From Ehretia macrophylla (Eukaryota > Streptophyta > Magnoliopsida > Boraginales > Ehretiaceae), in assembly GCA_037974665.1 (NCBI GenBank), contig CM075781.1:38998235-39062234 (forward strand): a stretch of 64,000 bases of DNA. The letters run 5' to 3'. A model generated the notes under the pieces. That model worked only from the letters and a program-made list of their open reading frames with translations, had not been told where the DNA came from and did not search any database. A program made the position numbers and the translations under genes. Positions 24,732 to 37,248 of the stretch are shown one piece after another. How positions within the stretch are numbered: position 1 is the stretch's first letter; every line of letters starts with the position of its first letter.

Positions 24732-25403
24732 CAGAGTTGACCGCACCATGTATGTTAGCTCTAAGGGGAAAAACCCAATTTAGTCCCTAAGTTTAGCATA
24801 AAGACCAAACAAATAAATTTGGTTTTTTCCCTTAGCTCTAATATTAGATAAATTTCCAAAGTGCTCTAGAAATTAGCTAATTCCTAGCAAATTTTCTCTT
24901 CCAATGACACTCTTTCATGCCCGACCCGAAGTGGCCAATGCCCGTCCAGTTGCCTGACCATATCCCGGATCTCGGGAAAATGGTTAGGCAAAATCCAACA
25001 AGATCCCGTAAAATCCAGCTATATATCACTTAAAATAGTATAAATATTTTATTTAGCTACAAAAGAAATATAACTCATTTCCCCTCTAAACACTTTTTGT
25101 TTACAAACAATTATAAAGTAAAATCAAATTGCTAATTTGAGTATCGAAGTACTCACGTTACAAGAACTTTTAGTTTGTTCTTGATTGCATATTGAGCTCG
25201 AAAGTATGTCAAAAGTCGGTGAAAAGTTCGAGGTCAACCAAATCCAGTTTTTCGTCTTAAAGTCCACAAGTAAATTCTCAGAGTTGGCTATGCCATGTAC
25301 ATTACATTAAATCAAACAAATTCACAGGAATGCTGTCGAAATTAGCCAACTCCAAGCAAATTGACTTTTCTTCCGATGGCACTCTACCATGCCAGCAATT
25401 GTC
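24732..25403. repeat. Direct repeats of about 120 bp around an unassigned 350-bp spacer
   Basis: About 24732-24920 (with the 67-bp MITE removed) and about 25277-25403 share GCAGAGTTG, the AATTAGCTAATTCCTAGCAA type block and TGACACTC...CATGCC. The spacer 24925-25276 has no recognisable gene. At 25389-25430 a smaller duplication, CCATGCCAGCAATTG, flanks an A-run, just before the next LTR. Confidence 0.65.
24765..24831. mobile_element. 67-bp micro-MITE (MULE-type)
   Basis: GGGGAAAAACCCAATTT at the left and the reverse complement of GGGAAAAAACCAAATTT at the right form the TIRs. A perfect 10-bp duplication, TTAGCTCTAA, flanks it (24755-24764 and 24832-24841). The interior TAGTCCCTAAGTTTAG resembles the GGTCCCTTAGGTTTG repeats of the foldback element at 54795. 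Confidence 0.85.
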
Positions 25404-25428
25404 CAAAAAAAAAAACCATGCCAGCAAT

Positions 25429-26900
25429 TGTTGGGAATCGTGCATGGTATTTAAAATTTTATAATTAAATAAACGCAGCGGAAACAAATAATACTCATGC
25501 ATCCGTTCACGGCTAATTACGTAGATTATAACATGCATAAATAATCAACTATTAATTACGCATAATAAGATTTTAGGATTACCTTTCTAGTGATGAATCT
25601 ATTGCAGAATTTGAACAATCCAAAGCTCCCTAATTATGAAGCCTCTGAAAGTATCCACATAGATCTGAGCTATCAATCAGCAAAACCCCCACTACGAGTT
25701 TTAGAGAAAATATATTTGCTATGAAAGAAAGGGTTTGTGCTAGCTATTCTGTTTGTCATAGTTTCCTATTTATAGAAAACTCTGGACATATTATGGCTAG
25801 CTTTTGGGCCAGTCCTAATTACTGGACTTGGACTGATTAAATGATTGGACTAATATTCCAATCTAATCAGTCTTAAGTCCAATTAAATATTAGACTATTC
25901 TAACATTTAATTTATTTTCCTTGCTGATTAATTATGAATCTCTTTTGTGTGTGACCTCTCGGGTTCATAATTAATTGGCAGCGAAATAATATTAATCCAA
26001 TTAATATTTAATTAGAACTCTTCTAATTTAATTCTCGCAAGTCATGAGTGATACTTAGCAGTATATCACGACTACCCAACTAATAATGAAGTATAAATTC
26101 TACGAACCTTTAGTAATTATCATGCAATCAATTCCTTCTGTCTAAATTATCCCGATTGAGCCAGAGTCATAGATGGGGTCGTCAAACTCTATTACTCAGT
26201 CATATGTCCAAATCTATTTAATCAGTAACTTATGAATAATACGTGGAACAACTTCCACTATTCTACCTCGGTCAAGGATTTCTACTTACTCGATTAATAG
26301 ATCGCACAGGATCCCTAATTGATAAATTTTGTATCTACATACACCTATCTCCATGCCGGAATATATCGTAACCACTGAGTACATTATCCAATCCTTGATG
26401 AGGACTAGCTTCATTGCACCATCAAATCACGTTACCCCTAACACAAGATAACTGTGGTGTCTCAAATCTAAGGACTTAATTGCACCATTACACTGTACAA
26501 CGAATTATTGACCATTCCATGTAATTCATTGTATTAGCGGTCATGTCCAGTCACTTGTTCTCAGCAAACACTTATATATCTACCCTTACGATATTAGACT
26601 AATTGCCCAAATCAATATTTCATATTATTTGGATGGTAGACTGTAATTCGATCTTTTCGGATAAATCAACGCCCAATTAATTTATACTACAATCGGGGAC
26701 TATTTTAGAATATATTTATGAATATAAATTCTGTCACTCATATCCTTACTCTTAAGGATAGAATTTATAAATATTATTCTAAGAACTCTTATTTAAATAA
26801 TTAATCGCATTAATTATATTTAAGTAGACTGCCAACATTAAATAAATAATATAATGATTATTAGGTCCTAAAATTGGCTTTTAGGGCATATAATCCGACA
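25429..26900 (-). repeat. copia-3 3' LTR (1472 bp)
   Basis: Uninterrupted LTR copy, followed on the plus strand by ATCCCCCGCTTGCAC, the complement of a polypurine tract. Confidence 0.92.
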
Positions 26901-26915
26901 ATCCCCCGCTTGCAC
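26901..26915 (-). other. copia-3 polypurine tract
   Basis: The minus strand reads GTGCAAGCGGGGGAT directly before the 3' LTR. Confidence 0.8.
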
Positions 26916-26939
26916 TAAAGCCAATTACCCTGGTATCTC

Positions 26940-29900
26940 ATACTTATCTTCTCAAGATGGCAATCTAATGACTACTGAATCATTGCCTTAGTCAGTGGAC
27001 TAGCACCGTCAACTGTTGACGTTGTTTACTGCATAATATCATCATTTCCACAATCTCTTATGGTAATGACTCTTTAACGCGCTTAGATCTCTAGTGAAAC
27101 CTAGGTTCTTTAGCTTGCGCTACAACTCTATTGTCGTCATAGCACTACCTGTTTGACTTAATGGAAATAACCATCCTTAGTTCAGTTACAAATTCCTAGA
27201 TCTAAACTGCTTCCTTTTGTTACATCTGATGCAACGATACACTCAACCTCTGGAATTTGCAATTGTACCAATATTTGGAACCTTTCCAAATAATTGTTCT
27301 TCCGTTACAAGTGAGTATGAACCCATATATGGATTTCCAATAATCCATTTCAGACTCTCATCATGAAACTGTAAAACTTTAAGTTTCACATTTCTCCATA
27401 TACCAAGAACATTTTCCAGTACGTCTCAAGTACTTAAAAATGTTCTTGATTTCTTTCCAACGTTCCTAACCTAGATCAGACATATATCTACTCATAACAC
27501 TTATAGCATTTATGAAATCATGTCTTTGTACACAGTATGACGTATATAAGATTCTTAATTGTTGCAACACTTAGAACCTTATGTGTCCAGTCTCTCTCTC
27601 TTTAGCAGTCTTAGGACTCATATCCCTAGAGAGATAAATGTCATGTCTTAAAAGAAAACAACCCTCTTTTAGAATCTATGTACATGTTAAACACCTTTAA
27701 CACCCTTTTTGGAAAAAACCCATTAATTATTTTGATCTATCGTTATAGATCGACTTCCAAGGATTTAGGTAGATTATCCCAAAATTTACTTGGAGAAATT
27801 ATTTGAATAACTAGACCTACTTGTGTAGTCAAGATCCATCTTCATTCTCAATGAAGTCAATCGAATGTTCTAGATTCTTTAGGCTTGGTTTAATCCATAA
27901 ATGGACCCTTTTAGTTTGCACTCTATGTAACTCATCACTGGACTCAAAACATATTGGCAATCCCATATTAATGTCTTCATTAATGAAGTCATTATGGAAT
28001 GCCGTTTTGACATCCATCTACCATATCTTATAACAGTAGTATACAACTATGACCAATAAATCATAATGAATTTCAACTATTGGTGAAAAGATTTCCTCAT
28101 AGTCAACCCCTTGCCTATGACTATAATCTTTCACCATTTGTCCTAAATGTCTCCACCTTTATTCATTTAAGATTTTATGGCCTCAAGCCATTTAAGCTTA
28201 TGTCAAACATAGCTTTTCATAACTGAAAAAATCATCAATCATGATTATTGTCATCTTACTGATCTGAAAATCTTGTGAAATTGACTGATTGTTCTTGGAT
28301 TAGGTTATCTAGGATCAAATCCTAGAGTCGACTTGGGTTAGCTGGTTGCTTAGTGACTCCCACTGAGTCATACTTTTATTCTCACACTATCTTCTTAGAT
28401 GAACTATTCTTCCAAGAAAAAGTTGTACTTCCTCACAGACTCTCTAGTCAGCAAGGGAATAAAAGTTATATCCCAACGAATCTTTGGGATAACCAATTAA
28501 CCTTGTCAAATCTCATTTCCAATTTATCAATCTTAAGCCTTTGATTGAAAGTAGGATAACTCTCATTCTTAACATCTTAAGACTAGGTATCCTTTTATCT
28601 CATATCCTATATGAAGTACTTAAGATTAATTTGGAAGTGAACTTATCCAAGAGATGGACTGCTATAAGGAGAATGTAGCCTCACAGGCTAAGTTACAATT
28701 CAACATAGTTTATCAATTACAGACCATGTCCAACAAGGTCCAATTCATTCTCTCCAATACTTCATCAAGCATCAGAGTACCAGAATGAGTCAATGAAATA
28801 ACTATGTTATTTTCCTTTGAGATACTATCAGAAATTGAAGCTAAGAACTCTCCATGATCTCATCATTGAGACTTACTTCTCATTTCTAGTTTTGATTTAC
28901 TACTTTAATTCTGAATTCTTTGAACACTTCAAACGGTTCAGATATACACTTATGACAATCATAAGTATATGTAAGGTAACTAAAATCATTATTGGGCTAT
29001 TTCGCCAAATGGCCCATGTACATCCCTATGTCTAAAATCCTAAATATTTGTGGTCCTTTGACTTTGTCCTACAAAAGGTGATTTGATCATTTTTAAGAAT
29101 ACAAGATTCACATGTGGGGAATGTCCCGGGGCCTCAAGAGCTCATCAGTCCTTCATTCACCAATTGTGTGATTCTTGTTTATCCTCTATGACCTAATCGC
29201 AAGTGCCACGATAATCTAGAGTTATCAGTATCTCTAAATCTCTCATATTACTCGTTTATCTGTCATTATCCATATAAAACTTTATTCATTAATTTACTAG
29301 TGTCATCTCATTTATTTCCAAAATAAATGAAACACATGAGTAACAATTATTCCAAAATTAATGAACACCCAGATGGGTAAACGAGACGACGAGATGTATT
29401 TATAGAGGACATAAATTCCTATTCAAACTCTTTGAAGTCCTTTGGACTTTCCTCTATTACTAGTTCTCCTTTCTTGTAGTAGAAATAATTATCAATCAGG
29501 TTTCAACTTTTCAGATCTACCCTTGATATATGACTCTCATTTCCAAGGGTTGTGTCAAATGTATTCACATGGAAAAATCCATTATGAATTACAAGAGAGA
29601 ATTAAGAATTGACTCTAAAGATTAGATTTGTTTGCATATGATAAACCATGAATAAACTCACGGACTCAAGACACTCATCCTGAGGACACATACTTCTCAA
29701 ATCGATTCTTCCAGTTATTCTTTGTTTGTAACAAGTTTTTAGATATCTTATATCTACCACTAGATATCTCATATCTAGTTGTCATATCTTGCTTACTTCA
29801 TAACTCTTGTAAGTAATTAATGATGGATACATTATCCATGCTCTCTTGCTTCTTTTTGACAACTTATTTTGGGCATCTAGAACGTGTATGACTTTCTCAG

Positions 29901-31950
29901 ATTTGAGAACAATTCTCAAAACATTGAGCCAGTCATCAAAGTTTGGTCTAGTCAAAATAGAAGGTTAGGTTCACATCCGATATTATATATAGGCAGTAAT
30001 TTCTAAGGATGTTAGATAATTATATTATTCACCATTTGATTTGGGTCTTTAAATCAAACAGTAACCCCTACTAAATTTTTTGAATCCCACACTTCCCTAG
30101 TGGAAAACAGAAAAACAATAAGGTGTTTTTCTTAGTGGGATTAGAGGCCCATTCACTTTAACCCACCTCACATTTTAGATTTTTGGTGAAGTTAAAACAA
30201 ATAGGTGAATAACCTCTTATTCAATGTATCTCATACAAATTCCAATTGTTCTTGCCTCCAATCCTTTTGACCTCACATTATAGATTTTTGGTCTCCAAGA
30301 TTGTTTAAGTTAAACCCATTATCTTGAAAATTTGGATTAATGCAATATCAACACCTTACATGATAGATTTTTGGTTGCCAGCAAGAATCCAAATTTTCCA
30401 CATCTCATGCTTATATAGACTTAGTTTGTATGTTGATACAAATAAAGAACCTTTATGTGTCCATAGCCAGCTACTTACTTGCCCAACACATAAATCAATC
30501 TACGATAACGGAAGGCAATGATATAAGCTTTTCAAGACTACACCATTATTAACTTAATATTTAATTTGGGAAGGTTTGCTGGTCTTTAGTTTAGGTCTCA
30601 CTTTTCACATGCTTCTAATTTTCAATTTATCGCATAAATAAAATAGAAACATACATGCATTCATCATATATTTATCGCATAAATAAATAAATAAATGCAT
30701 AAAATAAAAATGGGATGATCATGGACTAGGAGCACTATCAACCCGAGCCACTGGGTTGAATTCCTAAATCAAATAAAGGGCCCACATGATAGATTCATGG
30801 GCTGCTCCTCCTCGGCTTCACAAAACTCCTTTCGCGAACTGGGCCCACCAACTCTTGATGTCATCATCTTGATCTTCTATTACATTTATGTACATAGATT
30901 CCTAATCTAGTGGGGATACATAAATGGGAATAAGGGTTTTACATATTTAAAACGGGGATAAGAGGCATGCAAGCCCCATTTTAAAATATTACATAAAACC
31001 CAAAATGGGTAAATAAATAAAATAATGACATTCATCCATTCATCCATTCATTCATTCATCCATACATCTAAGACTAGTCCATGATTACCCATAAACAGAA
31101 CAAATAATAAAGAAAAGTAATCCACGAATATAGCACAATTAGTCTCCCAATATAATCTCATTATATTAGGTTTATCCAATTAATAAACTCCTTTATTAAT
31201 TTGGATCCTTAAATATCTTATTTTTAAATAAATATAATCAAATTATATTTATAGTAATTAATTAATAAACAATTTATTAATTAACCACAAGTATAGCACA
31301 GTTAATTTTCTAATATAAACTCTTTTACATTAGATTTTCAATTTAATAAACTCTTTATTAAATTTATTCTATTTAATAAACTCTTTACTAAATCTATTCC
31401 ATAAATATCTCATATTTACAAAATACAAATATAATTAAATTATAATTAATTAGTTAATAAACAATTTATTAACTTAAAGTGTCAAATATTATTTTGGGCT
31501 CCTTTAATTACTTTGCCAAACAAAATTATTTAGACTTCATAAAATAGGTCCAACTTGTTTTATTAAATCCAAGTCCAAATAAAGATATAGCCCAAAAGAG
31601 ATATTAAGAGAAATAGTCCAAACTAATTCTCTTAAGTCTGAATTTCAACTTGGCCCATTATAGACCACCAAGAGGTCCATGCTAAATTTAAAACAACTTA
31701 AAATTAGCCCAAATTAGATATCAAAAGGAGTCCAACTACTTTTATTAAAATCTGAATTTAAATGGCCCAAGTTCATATATGCCCATTAGCCCAAGGGAGA
31801 AACAGAAACTCAATCTTTTAATTGCCAATCCAACCCAAACAATAAAATAAGTCCCACTTATCTTATTCAAATTCGGATTTAAAGTAGCCCAAGACTATAA
31901 GCCTAGCAGCCCAAAAGATTAAGTAAAAAAAAAATCAAAATCAAAATAGC
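26940..31950 (-). pseudogene. copia-3 gag-pol remnant, heavily degraded
   Basis: Only islands are readable. RNase H tail and post-RNase H region at 26940-27120: the minus strand carries recognisable traces of the VVAQAKE...NVADPLTKAM type C-terminus. RT at 27829-28200: MDVKTAFHNDFINEDI, preceded by traces of the AKGYSQ and EETFSPI region. GAG-pre-integrase at 28985-29230: HLRLGHIEDK, later KSPFVGQ and HGPFGE. Integrase should fill 28300-28985 but is too damaged to place residues. Gag and protease are expected right of 29230 and are not recognisable. Stops occur throughout; no protein could be made. Confidence 0.75.
31031..31070. repeat. (CATT)n-type microsatellite
   Basis: Imperfect CATTCATCCATTCATC tetranucleotide run inside the copia-3 interior. 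Confidence 0.85.
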
Positions 31951-32064
31951 CTATCCATCACCCAACACCTTTGGGTTTAGATATGGGTCTAGATCCATAC
32001 ATGGATCTGTTCATATTCGGGTCGGGTTCGAAACCCTACCAGAATCAGAAAATAATTTTTTTTT

Positions 32065-32485
32065 TCTTTCTTTCTCCTTACCAGCGCCGCCCCCCACCCG
32101 TCTTCCCTTCTTCTTCGTTGCCTGCAGCCATGGCTGCTACCACCATGGCAGCAACCATTGCTGCTTCGGGCCGCTGGAAATAACAACGTGAGGAGCAGAT
32201 GCTCCTCGCGTCTTACTACAGGGAAGTAGCATTGCCGCTGCCACCATGGAAGTGGCGTTGCTATTTCCGTTGGCAGCCACCGCGTGAGGTCTCTACCTCG
32301 CGCTGGTGGCTGCTCCTCAGCGAAGCAGCCATGGCTGCCTCGAGGAGCAGCCGTGGCTGCTGCTACAAGGAGCAGCCATGCCATGGCTGCTCCTCTCTTT
32401 TACTACCCGGGGGGCAGCCCAGCTGCCCCGCGGGTGGTAGTGGTTGCAGCTACCATGGCTGCAACCTTGGGAAGATAAAGGAGCT
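32065..32485. other. GC-rich, palindrome-bearing island in copia-3 leader
   Basis: In a window that is mostly AT-rich, this 420-bp stretch is GC-rich and repeats GCAGCCATGGCTGC-type self-complementary words (near 32126, 32327, 32375 and 32453). It lies between the 5' LTR/PBS and the gag position of copia-3. Overlapping frames on both strands are open but encode only Ala/Ser/Arg/Cys-rich low-complexity peptides. It may be a structured leader or a captured coding exon; I recognise no family. Confidence 0.6.
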
Positions 32486-32846
32486 GGGGGTTTTTCCTTG
32501 AAAAACATTTTTCAATTTTTTATTTATTTTTTAAATAAATTAAATATGTAGTTTTTGAAACAGATTCTAAAACCCTTTGAGAATAGTTTCACAAACAACA
32601 AACACAGTTTCAAAAACAATTTTATGAAACGACACCAAAATTACACAAAACCCTTTTTATGCAATTTATCGTGGAGAAAATATTAGGGCTGAATTTGAAG
32701 TTAAATGGGCGGTAAATTATCAACTTCAGAAGCCATTAATTTTAAAAGACAAATAGTTTCACAAACTATTTAAATTGACACTATTAATTGTGCTATACAC
32801 TTTTTTTGTGCTAAAATCGAATAATCACGTAAAAGGCATGAACGGT

Positions 32847-32859
32847 GGCTCTGATATCA
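32847..32859 (-). other. copia-3 primer-binding site
   Basis: The minus strand reads TGATATCAGAGCC, one base inside the 5' LTR; a tRNA-Met-type PBS with one change from TGGTATCAGAGC. Confidence 0.8.
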
Positions 32860-32860
32860 C

Positions 32861-35800
32861 TGTTGGGAATTGTGCATGGTATTTAAAATTTTATAATTAA
32901 ATAAATGTAGCGAAAATAAATAATACTCATGCATCCATTCATGGCTAATTACGTAGATTACAACATGCATAAATAATCAACTATTAATTACGCATTAAAG
33001 TTTTCAGGATTACCTTTCCAGTGACGAATCTGTTGTAGAATCTGAACAATTCAAAGCTCCCCAATTGTGAAACATTCGAAAGTATCCACACGAGATCCGA
33101 GCCATCAATCAGCAAAATGCCCACTTCGAGTTTTAGAGAAAATATATTTGCTATGAAAAACAGGATTTGTGCTAGCTATTCTGTCTATCATAGAAACCCT
33201 GGACATATTAGGGCTAATTTTTGGGTCAGTCCTAATTACTGGACTTGGACTGATTAAATGATTGGACTAATATTCCAAGCTAATCAGTCTTAAGTCCAAT
33301 TAAATATTAGACTCTTCTAACATTTAATTTATTTTCCTTACTGATTAATTTTGAATCTCTTTTGTGTGTGAGCTCTCGGGTTCATAATTAATTGGTAGCG
33401 AAATAACATTAATCTAATTAATATTTAATTAGAACCCTTCTAATTTAATTCTCGCAAGTCGTGAGTAATACCTAGCAGTATATCACGACTACACGACTAA
33501 TAATGAAGTATAACTTCTACGAACCCTTAATAATTATTATGTAATCAATTCCTTCTGTCTAAATTATCCCGATTGAGCCAGAATCATGGATAGGATCGTC
33601 AAACTCTTTTACTCAATCATATGTCCAAATCTATTTAATCAGTAACTTATGAATAATACGTGGAACGACTTCCACTATTCTACCTCGGCCAAGGATTTCT
33701 AGTTACTCGATTAATAGATCGCATAAGATCCCTAATTGACAGATTCTGTATCTACACACACCTATCTCCATGCCGGAACAGATCGTAACCACTGAGTACA
33801 TTATCCAATCCTTGATGAGGACTAGCTTTATTACACCAGTAAATCACGTTATCCCTAACACAAGATAACCGTTGTGTCTCAAGTCTAAGGACTTAATTGC
33901 ACCATTACACTGTACAATGAATTATTGATCATTCCATGTAATTCGTTGTACTAGCAGTCATGTCCAGTCACTTGTTCTCAACAAGAACTTATACATCTAC
34001 CCTGTCATGCCCCAACTCGACCCCACTTAAGATCAGTCAGGATGCAATGGAATTTCGGCAGTATAACAACTATAACTTGGATACCGAGGCTCTAAACCAA
34101 CCTCTTTTATAACTCATACAACCAACTCCATAAATCAACAACCAACTTCACAATCAAATTGACATCATACAAAACAACCATAATATACATTAAACATTCT
34201 TTTACCATTGTATCCATAAGTTATACGCCTCCGTTCCAACATCATACATTTACTATATAACATACTTTTCCCAAAATAGATGATAACCAATCTAGCAACC
34301 TAACTATGTTCCAAAACAAGACTACTAAATTAGCAATATACATAAGTCTTATAACTGAGTAAGTTATACAATATAACATATTACAACAACTAAGACAAAT
34401 TCATGGCAACGACTCCGGCACACAAGACTCGTCCACATAAAGCACATTCTCAGCTTCTTGGGGCATGTACCCGTAATCTGGATTGGTAACACCTGTATGC
34501 ATGCAATAATTGAGAGTGAGCTTATATAAAACAAGCCCGTGAGGATCCGATAGATCTCTAACAGTATTTACTCTACTTCTAGGAAATGATCATTTGAGCA
34601 GTAAACACACAATAAACATCAATAATAATATAAACATATAACTATAATGACCATTCAATAAAGGATACTTTAGTTGGTGTAGCTCCAAACGCCATCACGA
34701 TCTCAACCAACTTCTTATCACCCCCATGACACACACACCCGAGGTCCCTCACTAGCCCTGCCCTCCATGGCATCTCCGCCTATGCGAGATGAGGGTAGCC
34801 TCTGATAGCCAATCTATTTTCAACCCGACGGCCCGATACCACCTGAGAGGTGGCACACGGATATCAAGACTTAGCAATAATAATAAACAATCAATCACAG
34901 GATGACAACCTTTTTCGTTGACTATCTCCCGATTCATCAATAATTAATATTCAATATTCAATAATCAATAATGCATCAATCAATTAATAACATTAAAACA
35001 ACATAACATCAATTAATCAATTAAAAACTAACAACTAAGTTAGATGACAAAGTAGGCCACCCAACTTAACATGCATTAGACACACAACCAAACATAATCT
35101 AACCATCAACAACTCACAATTCAATCACTCAAACACCACTCGATCATCTAAAAGCATATAATAACATTTTAAAGAAAGACAACCTAAACTTCTAATAATC
35201 ATAACTTACATTCTACTAATCCAAACAACTCCAAACCAGTTCCTATCACTCACTCACTCAATCAACTACATTAGCCCCCTCGGAAACCAACCAAAATACA
35301 TCCAAATCAAGCCCAACAACCCTAAAACCTCGATGCACCTAGGCTGAAATTTCTGAACTTTCACACATACATCACAATCAAAATTTCAGCATTACAACGG
35401 TACTACCCCGTATTTAACAAAATTTTACAAATCGACGGCAATCGATTCCAACCACTACAACTCAAAATATTCAACAAATAGTCAACAACTCAACTTTTAA
35501 TACCCGAAAAATAAAATTTATGCTACAACGGTTCAAATCTTATATAAACGCATATAAACGATCCTTAGCATGCGCTGAGTAATAATATAACCCCAATTCA
35601 ACTTTCTAACGGTTCAAAATGCAATTATACGCAAAAACATAAAAGATGACATTTGAGATCTAGAATTTTTCTCTCACCTTTGATGTGTTTTGATGCAAGA
35701 AAGATGTAGAATGGATGCCCAACAAGTGAAATCAAGCTATGAATGAAGTGATTTGGACTTAAATTACAAAATCTATGTGAAAAATGTTTTGAAAAACCTT

Positions 35801-36934
35801 TAAAATGCCTTCTTTCTTCTCCTCCATGGATTTTCGGTAATGTGTGTGTAAAATGAGTGTGTTTTGTGAGTTTTTAATGTGTGTTGATGATATATTAAGC
35901 AAAGGTCAAACAAATAAAAGAAAGTCAAAGTTGACAGTTAGTTATTTTTAGTGTTTTCTTGTCTTTTAATTCCATTTTAGACTATTTCTTGCTCAAAACA
36001 TTAATTTAACACTTAGACTATTTTAAATATTTTATTTTTAGGTGACAAGAGTTTTCTCATGCAAAGACTTTCACCCGACTCGGCTAAAAACGTGATTTTT
36101 GCAAAAGAATGTGAAAAGTCATATTATTTGTTTTCAATGTCTTTTGAATGCACAATTAATCTAAAATCATTTAATACCAAATATAAATACATTTATATTA
36201 ATATATACTAGGTCAACGAAAGTCAATGCAAGAATCGGGTTTAGAGGAAATCACTATTTGGCTCAAAAATGCTACTTTTCGCTCGAAAAGTCTATTTAAA
36301 TTACTATTCCATTTTAGAATCAATTTTTATCAAACATGGGTCTATTAATAATAGAAGACTAGGTTTTAATACATTTAAAACACCCCTGTAAAAATTTTAG
36401 AGGACAAGTGTTCAAAATACTATTCACAAAAACCGACGATAAAATTTCTGATGCCAATTTTGACGAAAATTTTATGAATGCACACATAGCATGTATTAGG
36501 AATATAAATCACATATTTAGCGGATTCTAACTCATATAACATATACAGGTCAAATCACAAAAATCGAGGCAAAGACACGCAAATCGAAGTAAAGACGAAA
36601 ACTGGGGTTTCACATACCCTAACGATATGAGACTAATCGCCCAAATCAATATCTCATAGTATTTGGATGGTAAACTGTAATCCGATCTTTCGGGATAAAT
36701 TAACGCCCAATTAATTTATCCTACGATCGGGGACTATTTTAGAATATATTTATGAATATAAATTATGTCACTCATATTCTTACTCTTAAGGATACAATCT
36801 ATAAATATTATTCTAAGGACTCTTATTTAAATAATTAATCGCATTAATTATATTTAAGTAGGCTAACCACATTAAATAAATAATATAATAATTATTATGT
36901 CCTAAAATTGGCTTTTAGGGCATATAATCCAACA
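32861..36934 (-). repeat. copia-3 5' LTR, split by nested insertion
   Basis: 32861-34002 and 36615-36934 together match the 3' LTR. Without the insert and one TSD copy it is about 1457 bp, against 1472 for the other LTR. Confidence 0.92.
34003..36614 (-). mobile_element. Solo LTR of a gypsy-type element, 2612 bp
   Basis: The plus strand begins TGTCATGCCCCAACTCG and ends GGGGTTTCACA, with a perfect 5-bp duplication TACCC on both sides (33998-34002 and 36615-36619). In minus orientation it starts TGTGAAACCCC and ends GGGGCATGACA, a pattern known from large-LTR plant gypsy chromoviruses (Del/Tekay type). No gag, pol, PBS or internal domain is present, so it is read as a solo LTR. The family name is inferred. 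Confidence 0.8.
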
Positions 36935-36939
36935 TCAAT

Positions 36940-37248
36940 TTCATTAAACGTTATAAGTGGAAAATTTCCAACATTGTAAGATTTATAGCTACTTCTTCGC
37001 TCCAAAAACAGAAACAAACAGATCAGTCAGAAGCTAATATGTAGTTCAAGTACACGAGTTACACACTCACCCAAAAGCTACATCGACAATCAGGGACACG
37101 TTTAGGATTTTCGTCAGTAAAAACTATGATACACAATTTAACGATCATACAAATAATATTTTCTTATCAACAAGAACTAATTGGTTTCTCACACTAAAAA
37201 TACACACGTATTTTACAAATATTTTAAGGTGTCACCTTTCGGTGAATT
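36940..37248. other. Downstream flank of lectin copy C
   Basis: No gene recognised. AT-rich host sequence between the copia-3 TSD and the lectin exon 2 stop; it may hold the former 3' UTR. Confidence 0.4.

Larger units (their letters stand above)
16960..24750. repeat. Segmental duplication copy II
   Basis: Collinear with 1-77, 5570-10185 and 14680-14870. It contains the upstream flank of lectin copy B. Relative to copy I it lacks the 6298 solo LTR, the 7072 MITE and the pogo-like and later elements. It has gained a SINE-like insert and a full copia. Stretches 17330-18540 and 18675-19251 contain no gene that I can recognise. Confidence 0.82.
25429..36934 (-). mobile_element. Ty1/copia retrotransposon, decayed, with nested solo LTR (copia-3)
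   Basis: LTRs begin TGTTGGGAAT and end ATAATCCGACA or ATAATCCAACA (25429-26900; 32861-36934 with an insert). The flanks GCAAT (25424-25428) and TCAAT (36935-36939) give a 5-bp TSD with one mismatch. On the minus strand, 5' to 3': LTR, PBS, GC-rich leader, degraded gag/protease region, GAG-pre-integrase, integrase, RT, RNase H, polypurine tract, LTR. The first eight substitutions I see between the LTRs are all transitions, mostly C to T in the right copy. Confidence 0.92.

Noticed and set aside
31989..32508. Overlapping frames of 63-131 codons in the GC-rich island
   Set aside because: All frames stay open because GC-rich sequence has few stops. The peptides are low-complexity and no family was recognised; it is kept only as a structural finding.
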